A stretch of DNA of 25,292 nt from Phycisphaerales bacterium UBA1926. GTDB taxonomy: Bacteria; Planctomycetota; Phycisphaerae; Phycisphaerales; UBA1924. Made by a program: the position numbers and the translations under genes. Below are positions 1 to 8,866 of the stretch, piece after piece (position 1 is the first letter of the stretch; each line of letters starts with the position of its first letter). The stretch covers positions 19,605 through 44,896 of the forward strand of contig DDFO01000047.1 of assembly GCA_002337215.1 (NCBI GenBank), read 5' to 3'. The notes under the pieces are model-generated. The model worked only from the letters and a program-made list of their open reading frames with translations, did not search any database and was not told where the DNA came from.

Positions 1-1446
<1,446 letters not shown>

Positions 1447-2847
1447 CTAGTTTCGGGGTTTCTCCAGCAGGGTGTAAAGCACGAAGTTGGTGAACAGCGG
1501 GTCCCGGGTCAGTCCGAGGTGGTTCGATTCGAGGAAGAGGATGGTCTCAAAGTGCGCGGGTGTGCGCACCCGCGGCTTGTACGGCCCGCCGACCCGTTCG
1601 TCCATCAGTGCGCTCGTCCGCGTCACCGTGTTGTCACCCGGGGCTTTCGATGCGACGCGGAGCGACCCATCCGGACGCACCGCGATCACATCGGGCGTCG
1701 GGTGGGCATCCCCCGCGACAAGGCTCATCGTGAGTCCCGGAGGGGGCGTCGCGGGAAGGTCGATCGCGCGGTGCAGCTGCGCCGCTTTCTCCAGACACTT
1801 GCCGAGGTGATCCAACGCGATCGCGCGGCGTTCCTCCGCGGAGGGCACGTCGGGCAGCAGGTGCCGGAGCGTCCGCGCTTCGTTGGGATCCGCGAGCCCC
1901 CAGCCGAACCGTTCCCAGGTCGAGGCGTCGAACAGATCGACCGGCTGGCCTGTCGCGCCGTCGATTACGCGTGCGTGCCGGGTGCGCGGGAGCAGCTGAT
2001 AGATCGCGGGCATCGACCCGAGCACCGAGGGCTGGTAGGTGGGGGTGATCAGCGACGCGAAGTTCACGCCCTCGACGAGCTGTTCCAGCGAGAGCACGGA
2101 TCCCGCCGAGGGTGTGCCGACGAGGATCGCGTGTTCGACGAACTCTGCGCCTTCCCAGTCGAGTTCGGGGAGCGACCCGTCCTCGGGCAGCGGCGTCGGC
2201 CCGTAGCGCAGGTAGTACCGCAGGACCATCCCGCCCATCGAATGGGCGACGATGTCCACCTTCTCGCGGGGCGCGCCTTCCGGCTGGGCGGCGAGCGCCG
2301 TGAGCACGAGGTCGTGCAACGCTCCGGCCTGCTCGGCGATATCACGCCGCCAGTCGTAGGGAAACTGGAAACATGTGTAGTGCAGCCCGTTGTAGTCGAT
2401 CGCGCCGGATTCGCCCAGGGTTTCGTCGCGGTAATCGCCGGCCGCGAGCGTTTTGAGGATGTCGATGTATGCCCCGAGCTCGACGCCTCGCAGGAGCCCG
2501 ACATCGACCGAGAGTGTGTCGAGCACCGTCGTCGGAACGACTTCGTCTCGGATCGCCGACAGCGGGACACCCATCTCCATCGGGAGCGCGACCAGCCGGG
2601 CGCCCTCGGGGGTGTCGGGGTCGGCCGCCCCGTATGTGAATGACCCCCAGACGGGGCGCATTGTCTCGGGGCTCTCGAGCTTGGTGCCCAGAACGCCCGG
2701 GATGACCAGGACGGGGTTGCGATCGGCCCCGATGTTCTGGGCCGCGGTGTCATAGATCGCGTGCAGATCCGCCCGACGTGCGGGTGATCCGCACGCGCAG
2801 AGTGCGAGCGTGAGCAGCAGCGAGACGCTGGCAACGAGGGGTCTCAT
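1447..2847 (-). CDS. LCAT/phospholipase-like alpha/beta-hydrolase lipoprotein
   Basis: A 466-residue protein of the lecithin:cholesterol acyltransferase-like hydrolase family, probably acting on lipid esters in the envelope. It starts with a lipoprotein signal peptide: a short n-region, a hydrophobic core and the lipobox Leu16-Cys-Ala-Cys19, so Cys19 should be lipidated. The core opens with VLVIPGVLGTKLE (about residues 46-58), typical of LCAT-like enzymes. The nucleophile is Ser203 in AHSMGG, and the likely acid and base are Asp405 in GDNTV and His443 in SNHLGL, in the family order. The ATG at 2845-2847 was chosen because it begins the signal peptide. The frame stays open upstream to 3093, but that extension would run through a tRNA gene. 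Substrate unknown. The gene stands alone, reads toward katG, and has no evident link to the glycan locus. Confidence 0.88.
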   Translation of the reverse strand: MRPLVASVSLLLTLALCACGSPARRADLHAIYDTAAQNIGADRNPVLVIPGVLGTKLESPETMRPVWGSFTYGAADPDTPEGARLVALPMEMGVPLSAIRDEVVPTTVLDTLSVDVGLLRGVELGAYIDILKTLAAGDYRDETLGESGAIDYNGLHYTCFQFPYDWRRDIAEQAGALHDLVLTALAAQPEGAPREKVDIVAHSMGGMVLRYYLRYGPTPLPEDGSLPELDWEGAEFVEHAILVGTPSAGSVLSLEQLVEGVNFASLITPTYQPSVLGSMPAIYQLLPRTRHARVIDGATGQPVDLFDASTWERFGWGLADPNEARTLRHLLPDVPSAEERRAIALDHLGKCLEKAAQLHRAIDLPATPPPGLTMSLVAGDAHPTPDVIAVRPDGSLRVASKAPGDNTVTRTSALMDERVGGPYKPRVRTPAHFETILFLESNHLGLTRDPLFTNFVLYTLLEKPRN

Positions 2848-2922
2848 GGCGGTCTCCGGGGTTTTTCGGTCGTGGCCGCGATCGGCGCGGCACGGGACAG
2901 CGTACCGCGGTGAGAGGGTGCG

Positions 2923-2928
2923 TAGGAT
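2923..2928 (+). promoter_or_regulatory. Possible -10 element of the tRNA-Ala promoter
   Basis: TAGGAT ends 9 nt before the first base of the mature tRNA, about where a -10 box for a short 5' leader should be. No good -35 hexamer is seen 16-18 bp upstream, so this is a weak call. Confidence 0.3.
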
Positions 2929-2937
2929 GGGGCGTCC

Positions 2938-3010
2938 GGGGCGGTAACTCAATTGGTAGAGTGCCAGCTTTGCAAGCTGGAAGTTGGGAGTTCGAGTCTC
3001 CTCCGCTCCA
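2938..3010 (+). tRNA. trnA-UGC: tRNA-Ala (anticodon UGC)
   Basis: A 73-nt cloverleaf can be folded by hand. The 7-bp acceptor pairs 2938-2944 with 3003-3009. The D stem is ACTC/GAGT (2947-2950 with 2959-2962). The anticodon stem is CCAGC/GCTGG around the loop TTTGCAA, with anticodon TGC at 2971-2973. The variable loop has 5 nt, and the T stem GGGAG/CTCCT encloses TTCGAGT. The third acceptor pair is G3:U70, the classical alanine identity element, which agrees with the anticodon. The discriminator is A3010. The 3' CCA tail is not encoded after it. Confidence 0.97.
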
Positions 3011-3014
3011 TTGT

Positions 3015-3028
3015 GAGGCCCGGGCCTC
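3015..3028 (+). terminator. Palindrome just after tRNA-Ala, possible terminator hairpin
   Basis: A perfect 14-bp palindrome (GAGGCCCGGGCCTC) begins 5 nt after the tRNA. It can fold as a 5-bp GC stem with a 4-nt loop and would be a natural place for the tRNA transcript to end or be processed. No T-run follows, so intrinsic termination is doubtful. Confidence 0.35.
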
Positions 3029-3129
3029 CGGCGGGCTTCGATCCTGAATGGCCTTGAAGCGCGTGCAAGGGTAAGGGCATTCGCCCCGTTCATCGTCGTG
3101 GAACGCGACGGTTGGGGCCGAGGCTGCCT

Positions 3130-5037
3130 TCAGCTTTTCTTCTGGGCGGCGATCCAGACGTGGGGCAGCCGGCTTCGTTCGTCCTCTTTGACGTCGGCGA
3201 TGCGGAACCCGGTCCTCGTCGGCTCGCAATAGAGCACGCGGATGTCTCCGAAGCCAGCGTTGCTGAGTTCGCGACGCCATCTGGCGTGCGCGAGTGAACG
3301 GAACGACGAGTTGGGAGATTTGCCGAGCAGGCGAGCCGCGAGAAGCCGCAGCGGCTGAGTCGGCAGATGCTGCACGTACTTTGCGCGGCTGTAGCCCTGG
3401 TATGGATAGTGGTGGTTCCACACGTTCGCGATGAACACGCCTCCCGGACGGAGGGCGCGGCCGACCTGTCGGAAGATGTGCCTGACATCGCGGTTTCGAA
3501 AGAAGAACTCGAACGCCCCGTACGACATCACGATGTCGCTCGGTTTTTCGGGCGCGATCCACGTGCTGAAGTTCCCTTCGGCTGTCTCCGTGTCGCCCCA
3601 GCCGAGGTCGTCGGCGACGGTCTGCTGCAACGAGAGTGTTTCGGTGTCGATGTCGTACGCGGCTCGCTCGCCGACGCCTCGGTAGTTGCTGATGTATGCG
3701 GCGACCGTTCCCGAGCCCGATCCGAGGTCGATCATTCTCGCGCCCGTGAGCATGCCCTGGAAGTCCAGGAACTCCATGACCGCGTCGAGCCTCTTTCCTC
3801 GGTCCTCGAAGTTGCCGACCCGGTACCCGTAGTTGATGAGCGCCGCGGGGTCTTCACGCCACGCGTCGCCCGCCGTCCGGGCCATGTGAGGATCCATCGC
3901 TCGGGAAAGTGCAGAGCGATAGATCGCGTGTCGGTACGGGCCCGGCTCGGGCGGCCCCGACGATCGGCGTGACCGCTCGATCGCGATGTCCACAAGGTCC
4001 TCGTACCGCACCTCGTCCCAGAGATCCGGGTGCGTGAGCACAAACGTGCTCAGGCTCGCTGCGGCGGCCTCGTCGATCGAGGAACTGAGCTCGCTCGCGT
4101 CCTTGAACCGGGCGTCCCACACCTCGGATGCGCGCCCGTTGGTGGCGGCGTCGTGGTTCGCCGCTGCTTCGCAGAAGACCTCGATCCCGAACTCGTCCAT
4201 CACGTGTTGCGGGGCCATTCGGAACGACTGCCAGAGCATGTCCTTCCGCGGTCCGGACGCGTCATCGGGGGCCCCGTTCACCATAAAGCTGCCGTTGACG
4301 GGGAGATCGGCGAGGGCACGGAGTTGGGTGAACGCGTAGCCGCCGTGGGCGTTGACCGATCGGCAGGTGCCCCAGGCTTCGCGGAAACCGGCGATGCGTT
4401 CTCCCAGGATCTCTCGTGCCCGCCGGACGATCCGGCCGAGCCCGTCGGGGAGTGCGTCCGGCTCACGCAGCATCCAGAGCCCGTTCTCGCTCCGCTCGAA
4501 CAGCGCGGACGGGTCCGCATCCCGGAGCCCGTCGCGTTCGATCATCGCGTTCACGGCGTCTTTCGTTTTCTCCGGGGATTCGTCGCCGTTGAGATCGAGA
4601 TCGAAGACGGCTTCGTCGAGACAACTTTCGTGCAACCCATACTCGAAGTCGTCTTTGCCGAACTTCTTGAGCAACAGGTAGTCGTCTCGGTGGTCCCGGC
4701 CGTGCTTTCGGTAGTCCCACGTAATGTAATATGTCGCCCGGATACCCAGTTTTCGCTCGATATCCATCGTGCACAGGGCGCCGGGGATCCCGGTCCAGTG
4801 GATATCGTGACGAAGGTAGACGGTGCGTTTGTCTCGTTCGCCGAGCGGGCGCCAGTCGCTGACCGGCGCGATCTGTGCGCCGTCTTCCATCAGCCGGGCG
4901 AGCATCGCCGCGTAGTTGTGTCCCCACGATGCGTACCACGGCCTGATGGTCTGGGCGATGCGCTGCGGATGGTCGTGGGACCGAGCCGCGTCGAGAATCT
5001 TCTCCCGGCACTCCTGATGTGGGGGATTCTTGCTCAT
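3130..5037 (-). CDS. Fusion protein: WbmS/polysaccharide-deacetylase-like domain plus SAM methyltransferase
   Basis: A 635-residue protein with two apparent enzyme domains. Residues about 35-350 look like the divergent polysaccharide-deacetylase fold known from WbmS-type proteins of O-antigen loci: LRHDIHW (75-81), YGLHES (133-138), SVNAHG (227-232) and LTHP (334-337) lie where that family places its metal-binding and C-terminal motifs. Residues about 415-635 are a class I methyltransferase with motif I IDLGSGSGT (436-444), the acidic YDID after strand 2 (461-464), and PSDIVMSYGAFEFF (about 499-512). The window shows a single uninterrupted frame. The ATG at 5035-5037 has only a weak Shine-Dalgarno. 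No signal peptide is seen, so it is probably cytoplasmic and would act on a nucleotide sugar or lipid-linked glycan. The methyltransferase call is strong. The deacetylase call is moderate, since RHDIH departs from the usual HDVD pattern, and substrates are unknown. Confidence 0.8.
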   Translation of the reverse strand: MSKNPPHQECREKILDAARSHDHPQRIAQTIRPWYASWGHNYAAMLARLMEDGAQIAPVSDWRPLGERDKRTVYLRHDIHWTGIPGALCTMDIERKLGIRATYYITWDYRKHGRDHRDDYLLLKKFGKDDFEYGLHESCLDEAVFDLDLNGDESPEKTKDAVNAMIERDGLRDADPSALFERSENGLWMLREPDALPDGLGRIVRRAREILGERIAGFREAWGTCRSVNAHGGYAFTQLRALADLPVNGSFMVNGAPDDASGPRKDMLWQSFRMAPQHVMDEFGIEVFCEAAANHDAATNGRASEVWDARFKDASELSSSIDEAAAASLSTFVLTHPDLWDEVRYEDLVDIAIERSRRSSGPPEPGPYRHAIYRSALSRAMDPHMARTAGDAWREDPAALINYGYRVGNFEDRGKRLDAVMEFLDFQGMLTGARMIDLGSGSGTVAAYISNYRGVGERAAYDIDTETLSLQQTVADDLGWGDTETAEGNFSTWIAPEKPSDIVMSYGAFEFFFRNRDVRHIFRQVGRALRPGGVFIANVWNHHYPYQGYSRAKYVQHLPTQPLRLLAARLLGKSPNSSFRSLAHARWRRELSNAGFGDIRVLYCEPTRTGFRIADVKEDERSRLPHVWIAAQKKS

Positions 5038-5091
5038 GGGTTCGTTGTCCGTTCAAGAGTCTTCGTGGCACAAGCGGGTTGGCAGCACCTG

Positions 5092-5415
5092 TCAGAGAAG
5101 TCGTCTGCAGGGAGATCTGCTGGACCCGTTGCGGGGTCTGCGCGGCTCGGGAATCAGGCGGGCGAAATCGCGCCGGAGCGTTGCGATTCTCGCGGTTTCG
5201 CTCCAGGTTTTGATCTCGCGGTCCTCGGAATCTTCGTCCTTGGAGTGTCCGGCAGCATAGCCGGGCGGGCATCGCTTCGTGAGGGTGTCGGGGGCATCGG
5301 GGTCGTGCACCCAGCCGGTGTGGAACCGGCTGGTGTGAAGCCCACAGCGGGCGCGGTCGGGCCCGCTCTGACGACGTCGCAGGTCGCGGCGCAGGCGGAG
5401 TTTCAACCACTGCAT
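5092..5415 (-). CDS. Candidate small protein of 107 residues, unrecognised
   Basis: An open frame with an ATG at 5413-5415 lies just upstream of, and co-directional with, the deacetylase/methyltransferase fusion gene (54 nt gap). By hand count about three quarters of its third codon positions are G or C, slightly lower than in the neighbouring certain genes. The product is basic and Arg-rich at both ends, with a more acidic middle (a KDEDSEDRE segment). It has no signal peptide or membrane segment. I do not recognise the family, and the Shine-Dalgarno is poor. It may be an accidental frame in GC-rich intergenic DNA. It is listed because it is the best coding candidate in this gap. Confidence 0.25.
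   Translation of the reverse strand: MQWLKLRLRRDLRRRQSGPDRARCGLHTSRFHTGWVHDPDAPDTLTKRCPPGYAAGHSKDEDSEDREIKTWSETARIATLRRDFARLIPEPRRPRNGSSRSPCRRLL
5311..5333. repeat. Perfect 9-bp inverted repeat
   Basis: CCAGCCGGT and ACCGGCTGG are separated by the 5-nt spacer GTGGA. This is a stable hairpin on either strand. No T-run follows on either side, so it is more likely an operator-like or RNA-processing structure than an intrinsic terminator. Confidence 0.5.
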
Positions 5416-5501
5416 TTCACGCGATTTCTCGGTGCGATGCCTATTGTTTCCGTTCGCTCGAGGCCCTGATCCTCGCCCCGGGCCTGAGGAGACCATCAGC
5501 C

Positions 5502-6572
5502 ATGGCAGACCGAACAACACCTCGAATCGCCGTGCTCGGTTGCGGCGGATGGGGCAAGAACATCGTCCGCACGCTCGAGTCGGTCCACGGCGTCGCCGCC
5601 GTTGTTGACCCGACCGAAGAGGGCCGGGCCCGCGCCGCCGAGCTCGCGCCGCGCGCCGACATCTACGCCGAGCCCGGTCCGGTCTTCGCGGACCCGACGA
5701 TCGACGCCGTGATGGTCGCGACCCCCGCCGAGACGCACTTTGATCTCGCCAGCCGCGCGATCGAGGCCGGCAAGGACGCGTACGTCGAGAAGCCGTTGAC
5801 AACCGATCTCGACGAGGCCCGCCGCCTCGTCACGCTCGCCGAAGAGCACGGCCGTGTGCTCATGGTCGGCCACCTCCTCGAGTACCACCCCGCGATCATC
5901 ACGCTCCACGAGATGATCAAGAACGGCGAGTTGGGCGAGGTCCGCTACATCGTCTCCAACCGCCTGAACCTTGGCAAGGTGCGCACGGAGGAGAACGCTC
6001 TCTGGTCGTTCGCGCCGCACGATATCGCCGTCATCCTCCGCCTCATCGGCGAAAACCCGGAGCGCGTCGTGGCGACCGGCGGCAGCTTCCTCACCCCGGG
6101 GATCGCCGACGCGACCGTCACCCAGCTCGCCTTCCCGAGCGGCTCCCGGGCCCACGTCTTCGTCTCCTGGCTCCACCCCTTCAAAGAGCAGATGCTCGTC
6201 GTGGTCGGCGCCAAGAAGATGGCGAGCTTCTGCGATATCAACAAGCAGCTCGTGCTCCACGACCAGCGCGTTGACTTCGAGAAGGGGCAGCCGGTTCCCG
6301 TCAAGGGCGAGGGGACGCCCGTCGAGTTCGATCAGACGCAGACCCCGCTCGAGGCCGAGGTCCAGCACTTCATCGACCGTGTCGGCGACCGTGCTCGGCC
6401 TCTGACGGACGGCGCGTCCGGCGTCCGCGTCCTCGAGATCCTCCATGCCGCTCAGGCCTCGATGGACCGCAACGGCGCCCCGGTCACCCTCGACCCGACC
6501 CCTCCCGCCGACGCCGGGGGCACCCCCGAGACCGTCGTTGTCCGCAAAGAAGGGGTCGCTCATGTCGGCTGA
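5502..6572 (+). CDS. wbpB: Gfo/Idh/MocA dehydrogenase, WbpB/WlbA-type UDP-GlcNAcA 3-dehydrogenase
   Basis: A 356-residue NAD(P)-dependent sugar dehydrogenase. In the UDP-ManNAc3NAcA pathway this family oxidises C3 of UDP-N-acetyl-D-glucosaminuronate to give the 3-keto sugar for WbpE. Seen: an N-terminal Rossmann motif GCGGWG (13-18), the family signature EKP (96-98) with Lys97, a GHLLEYHPA block (123-131), and APHDIAV (171-177), which carries the His expected at the active site. The length fits the family. The ATG at 5502 follows GAGGAG (5486-5491) with a 10-nt spacer. It is the first gene of a wbpB-wbpD-wbpE run and overlaps wbpD by 11 bp, so the two are probably translationally coupled. Gfo/Idh enzymes are diverse; the specific role rests on the adjacent WbpD and WbpE and on the YHPA-type signature. 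Confidence 0.9.
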   Translation: MADRTTPRIAVLGCGGWGKNIVRTLESVHGVAAVVDPTEEGRARAAELAPRADIYAEPGPVFADPTIDAVMVATPAETHFDLASRAIEAGKDAYVEKPLTTDLDEARRLVTLAEEHGRVLMVGHLLEYHPAIITLHEMIKNGELGEVRYIVSNRLNLGKVRTEENALWSFAPHDIAVILRLIGENPERVVATGGSFLTPGIADATVTQLAFPSGSRAHVFVSWLHPFKEQMLVVVGAKKMASFCDINKQLVLHDQRVDFEKGQPVPVKGEGTPVEFDQTQTPLEAEVQHFIDRVGDRARPLTDGASGVRVLEILHAAQASMDRNGAPVTLDPTPPADAGGTPETVVVRKEGVAHVG

Positions 6573-7200
6573 GACCGCGACCGCCCGCAACGCGCTGGCG
6601 CACAACCCCGCCGTCAAGGTCCACGAGTCGGCGTATGTCGACGAGGGATGCTCGATCGGCGACGGGACGAAGATCTGGCACTTCTCCCACATCATGCCCG
6701 ACTGCGAGATCGGTGAGAACTGCAACATCGGTCAGAACGTCGTCGTCAGCCCCGGCGTGAAGATGGGCCGGAACGTCAAGATTCAGAACAACGTCAGCGT
6801 CTACACCGGCGTGGTGATGGAAGACGACGTCTTCTGCGGCCCGTCGATGGTCTTCACCAACATCAACAACCCTCGCTCCGAGATCGTCCGCCGCGATCAG
6901 TACGCGGAGACCCGCATCCGGACCGGTGCCAGCATGGGTGCCAACTGCACGATCGTCTGCGGCTCCACCGTCGGCAAGTACGCGTTCGTCGCCGCCGGCG
7001 CTGTTGTTGCCAAGGACGTCCCCGACTACGCCATGATGATGGGCGTGCCCGCTCGCCGACGGGGTTGGGCCTGCCGGTGCGGCAGCGTCCTGCAGGACGC
7101 TCCGAACGGAGCCGGCGAGATCACCTGCGGCGACTGCGGCAACGCCTACAACCAGACCGCTCAGGACACCCTTGAACCGGTCCGCGAGACCCAGGGCTGA
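6562..7200 (+). CDS. wbpD: WbpD/WlbB-type 3-N-acetyltransferase with C-terminal zinc knuckle
   Basis: A 212-residue left-handed beta-helix (hexapeptide-repeat) acetyltransferase. It transfers acetyl from acetyl-CoA to the 3-amino group of UDP-GlcNAc3NA. Seen: repeated hexapeptide turns from about residue 17 to 160 (such as [31 protein letters not shown]), the family-typical [10 protein letters not shown] (98-107), and the closing GVPAR. After the helix is a short Cys-rich tail, CRCG (171-174) and CGDCG (189-193), spaced as a small zinc ribbon. The ATG at 6562 lies inside the end of wbpB (11-bp overlap). The longer open frame upstream is not credible because it would lie wholly within wbpB. 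A zinc-ribbon tail occurs in some WlbB relatives; its role here is unknown. Confidence 0.92.
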   Translation: MSAETATARNALAHNPAVKVHESAYVDEGCSIGDGTKIWHFSHIMPDCEIGENCNIGQNVVVSPGVKMGRNVKIQNNVSVYTGVVMEDDVFCGPSMVFTNINNPRSEIVRRDQYAETRIRTGASMGANCTIVCGSTVGKYAFVAAGAVVAKDVPDYAMMMGVPARRRGWACRCGSVLQDAPNGAGEITCGDCGNAYNQTAQDTLEPVRETQG

Positions 7201-7257
7201 GACCGTCGATCTCCGGTTTCATGATCCGGACCGGGCTATCCTTTGGCAGCGCGAAGG

Positions 7258-7275
7258 CACTGTGCTGACACAGTG
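7258..7275. repeat. Perfect 7-bp inverted repeat upstream of wbpE
   Basis: CACTGTG and CACAGTG flank a 4-nt loop. It has the dyad symmetry of a dimeric regulator site and could equally be an RNA hairpin. No T-run follows. Confidence 0.45.
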
Positions 7276-7420
7276 GCCGACCGCCTCGGAACGACACACA
7301 TCCCGGGCAGCCGCACAGCCCGGCTCATGCCCACGCCCATCGCCGGGCCGGGGCGCAAGCGAAACACCAGTCAGAGGTTGCCCACACCTGGGCGGCCAGC
7401 GACGACGCGACATGCATGAA

Positions 7421-7426
7421 AGAAGG
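7421..7426 (+). promoter_or_regulatory. Ribosome binding site that sets the wbpE start
   Basis: AGAAGG lies 7 nt before the ATG at 7434. An in-frame ATG at 7416 precedes it but has no comparable site, and it would add six residues outside the conserved family start. Confidence 0.7.
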
Positions 7427-7433
7427 TAGAACC

Positions 7434-8666
7434 ATGCCCTCCGAAGTGACCGTCCCCCTGCTCGACCTCAAGGCCCAATACACCGGCGCGATGCGTGATG
7501 AGATCCGCGCCGCGATCGACGAGGTCTGCGATTCCCAGTGGTTCGTCATGGGCCCCAACGTCAGCGAGTTCGAGGCCGAGATCGCCGCCTACACCGGCGC
7601 CAAGCACGCGATCGGCTGCGCCTCCGGCTCCGACGCCCTCCTCGTCGCGCTCATGGGCCTCAACATCGGGTGCAACGCGGGGAAGAACGGGCGGGTCATC
7701 TGCCCCTCGTACACCTTCTTTGCCACCGGGGGCTCCACCGCCCGCCTCGGCGCCATGCCGGTCTATGTCGATATCGACCCTGTTACCTACAACATGGATC
7801 CTGACAAGGTCCGCGAGGTCGCCAAGAAGACCGACAACCTCGCCGCCATCATGCCGGTCCACCTCTTCGGGCAGTGCGTGGATATGAACGTCTACCGCGA
7901 GATCGCCGACGAATTCGGCGTTCCCCTCATCGAGGACGCCGCCCAGGCCATCGGGTCGAAGGATCCCAACGGCCACATGGCGGGCACCGTCGCCGACGTC
8001 GGCTGCTTCAGTTTCTTCCCCTCCAAGAACCTGGGCGGGTTCGGCGACGGCGGCATCATGACCACCAACGACGACGAGCTCGCCGAGCGCCTCTCGATCC
8101 TCCGCCTCCACGGCGGCAAGCCGAAGTACTACCACTCGATGATCGGGGTCAACTCCCGCCTCGACGCGCTCCAGGCCGCGGTGCTCCGCATCAAGCTCCG
8201 TCATCTTGATTCCTGGCACGAGGGCCGGATCGCGAACGCCGATTTCTACGACAAGGCGTTCCTCGACGCGGGCGCCGCGACCAGCGCGACGCCCCTGAGC
8301 GGGCAGGCCGACCTTGCGCTGCGCATCCCCGAGCGTCCCGCCGCGCCCGCCCGCCATATCTACAACCAGTACGCCATCCGCGTGCCCGCCGAGCACCGCG
8401 ACGCGCTCCGCGAGCACCTCAAGGCGAACAACGTCGGCACGGAGATTTACTACCCCGTCCCGCTCCACATGCAGGAGTGCTTTGCCTGGCTGGGCCAGAA
8501 GGAAGGCGATCTCCCCGAGTCGGAGGCTGCTGCCCGGGAAACGATCGCGATCCCGATCTACCCAGAGCTCACCGACGAGCAGCAGCAGCATGTCGTGGAC
8601 ACCGTGGTCGGCTACCTGCGGGAGCACGCCGGCGCATCACGTTCCGTGGGTGTCGCCGCGAGCTAA
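7434..8666 (+). CDS. wbpE: DegT/DnrJ/EryC1-type aminotransferase, WbpE/WlbC-like
   Basis: A 410-residue PLP-dependent sugar aminotransferase. In the UDP-ManNAc3NAcA route it aminates the 3-keto group left by WbpB. Seen: VPLLDLKAQY (7-16) at the N-terminus, as in many members, the GCASGSDAL substrate/PLP loop (61-69), PSYTFFAT (91-98), Asp168 in IEDAAQ, which contacts the pyridine nitrogen, and the Schiff-base Lys198 in FFPSKNLGG. The length is normal; a somewhat variable segment near residues 280-305 lies before the IYNQYAIR block. It is separated from wbpD by 233 nt with possible regulatory structure, but reads in the same direction. DegT enzymes act on many sugars, so C3 specificity is inferred from the company of wbpB and wbpD. 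Confidence 0.92.
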   Translation: MPSEVTVPLLDLKAQYTGAMRDEIRAAIDEVCDSQWFVMGPNVSEFEAEIAAYTGAKHAIGCASGSDALLVALMGLNIGCNAGKNGRVICPSYTFFATGGSTARLGAMPVYVDIDPVTYNMDPDKVREVAKKTDNLAAIMPVHLFGQCVDMNVYREIADEFGVPLIEDAAQAIGSKDPNGHMAGTVADVGCFSFFPSKNLGGFGDGGIMTTNDDELAERLSILRLHGGKPKYYHSMIGVNSRLDALQAAVLRIKLRHLDSWHEGRIANADFYDKAFLDAGAATSATPLSGQADLALRIPERPAAPARHIYNQYAIRVPAEHRDALREHLKANNVGTEIYYPVPLHMQECFAWLGQKEGDLPESEAAARETIAIPIYPELTDEQQQHVVDTVVGYLREHAGASRSVGVAAS

Positions 8667-8866
8667 CGGAGCGAACGAGCTTCGCCGGCGGCGGCTCGGA
8701 TGTCGAGCCCGGCAACGCAGCGGACCGGTCCGTCCCCTTCGCTCGAGGCGACATCCGCCTCATGATCGAGCAGGGGTTCTCGAGTGAGGTTCATCGGGCA
8801 CGGCGAAGTCCTGATGTGCTTCGCACGTCTGCGGTCACGCGGGCGTGAATTCGAGTGCGCCGAGAT

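Larger units (their letters stand above)
5038..5501. other. 464-nt divergent intergenic region between the fusion gene and wbpB
   Basis: No recognised gene is present. The region must carry the promoters for both flanking units. It holds a perfect 9-bp inverted repeat at 5311-5333 and one uncertain minus-strand small ORF at 5092-5415. A 6-bp inverted repeat (5461-5466 with 5480-5485) sits just before the wbpB Shine-Dalgarno GAGGAG (5486-5491). A TATTGT hexamer at 5442-5447 could be a -10 box for wbpB, but no -35 is evident. Confidence 0.4.
7201..7433 (+). promoter_or_regulatory. Leader between wbpD and wbpE with inverted repeats
   Basis: This 233-nt gap interrupts the otherwise tight wbpB-wbpD-wbpE run. 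It has no credible ORF. It contains a perfect 7-bp inverted repeat at 7258-7275 (CACTGTG, spacer CTGA, CACAGTG) and a smaller one at 7380-7393. A TATCCT hexamer near 7237-7242 might be a -10 box. The region may end the first transcript and start a separate one for wbpE, or act as an attenuating leader. Confidence 0.35.

Noticed and set aside
2938..3010. tRNA-Ala as an integration site for a mobile glycan island
   Set aside because: The position at the locus edge is suggestive, but I found no repeat of the tRNA 3' end elsewhere in the window and no integrase or transposase gene.
2848..3093. N-terminal extension of the lipase frame
   Set aside because: It would run through the tRNA-Ala gene. 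The signal peptide with lipobox fixes the start at 2847.
4030..5469. 479-codon plus-strand open frame
   Set aside because: It is mostly antisense to the deacetylase/methyltransferase fusion gene, and its product resembles no known family.
8667..8866. Possible small gene or remnant between wbpE and the PIG-L gene
   Set aside because: The open frames here are tails of shadows of wbpE. There is no start with a ribosome site and no recognisable protein.
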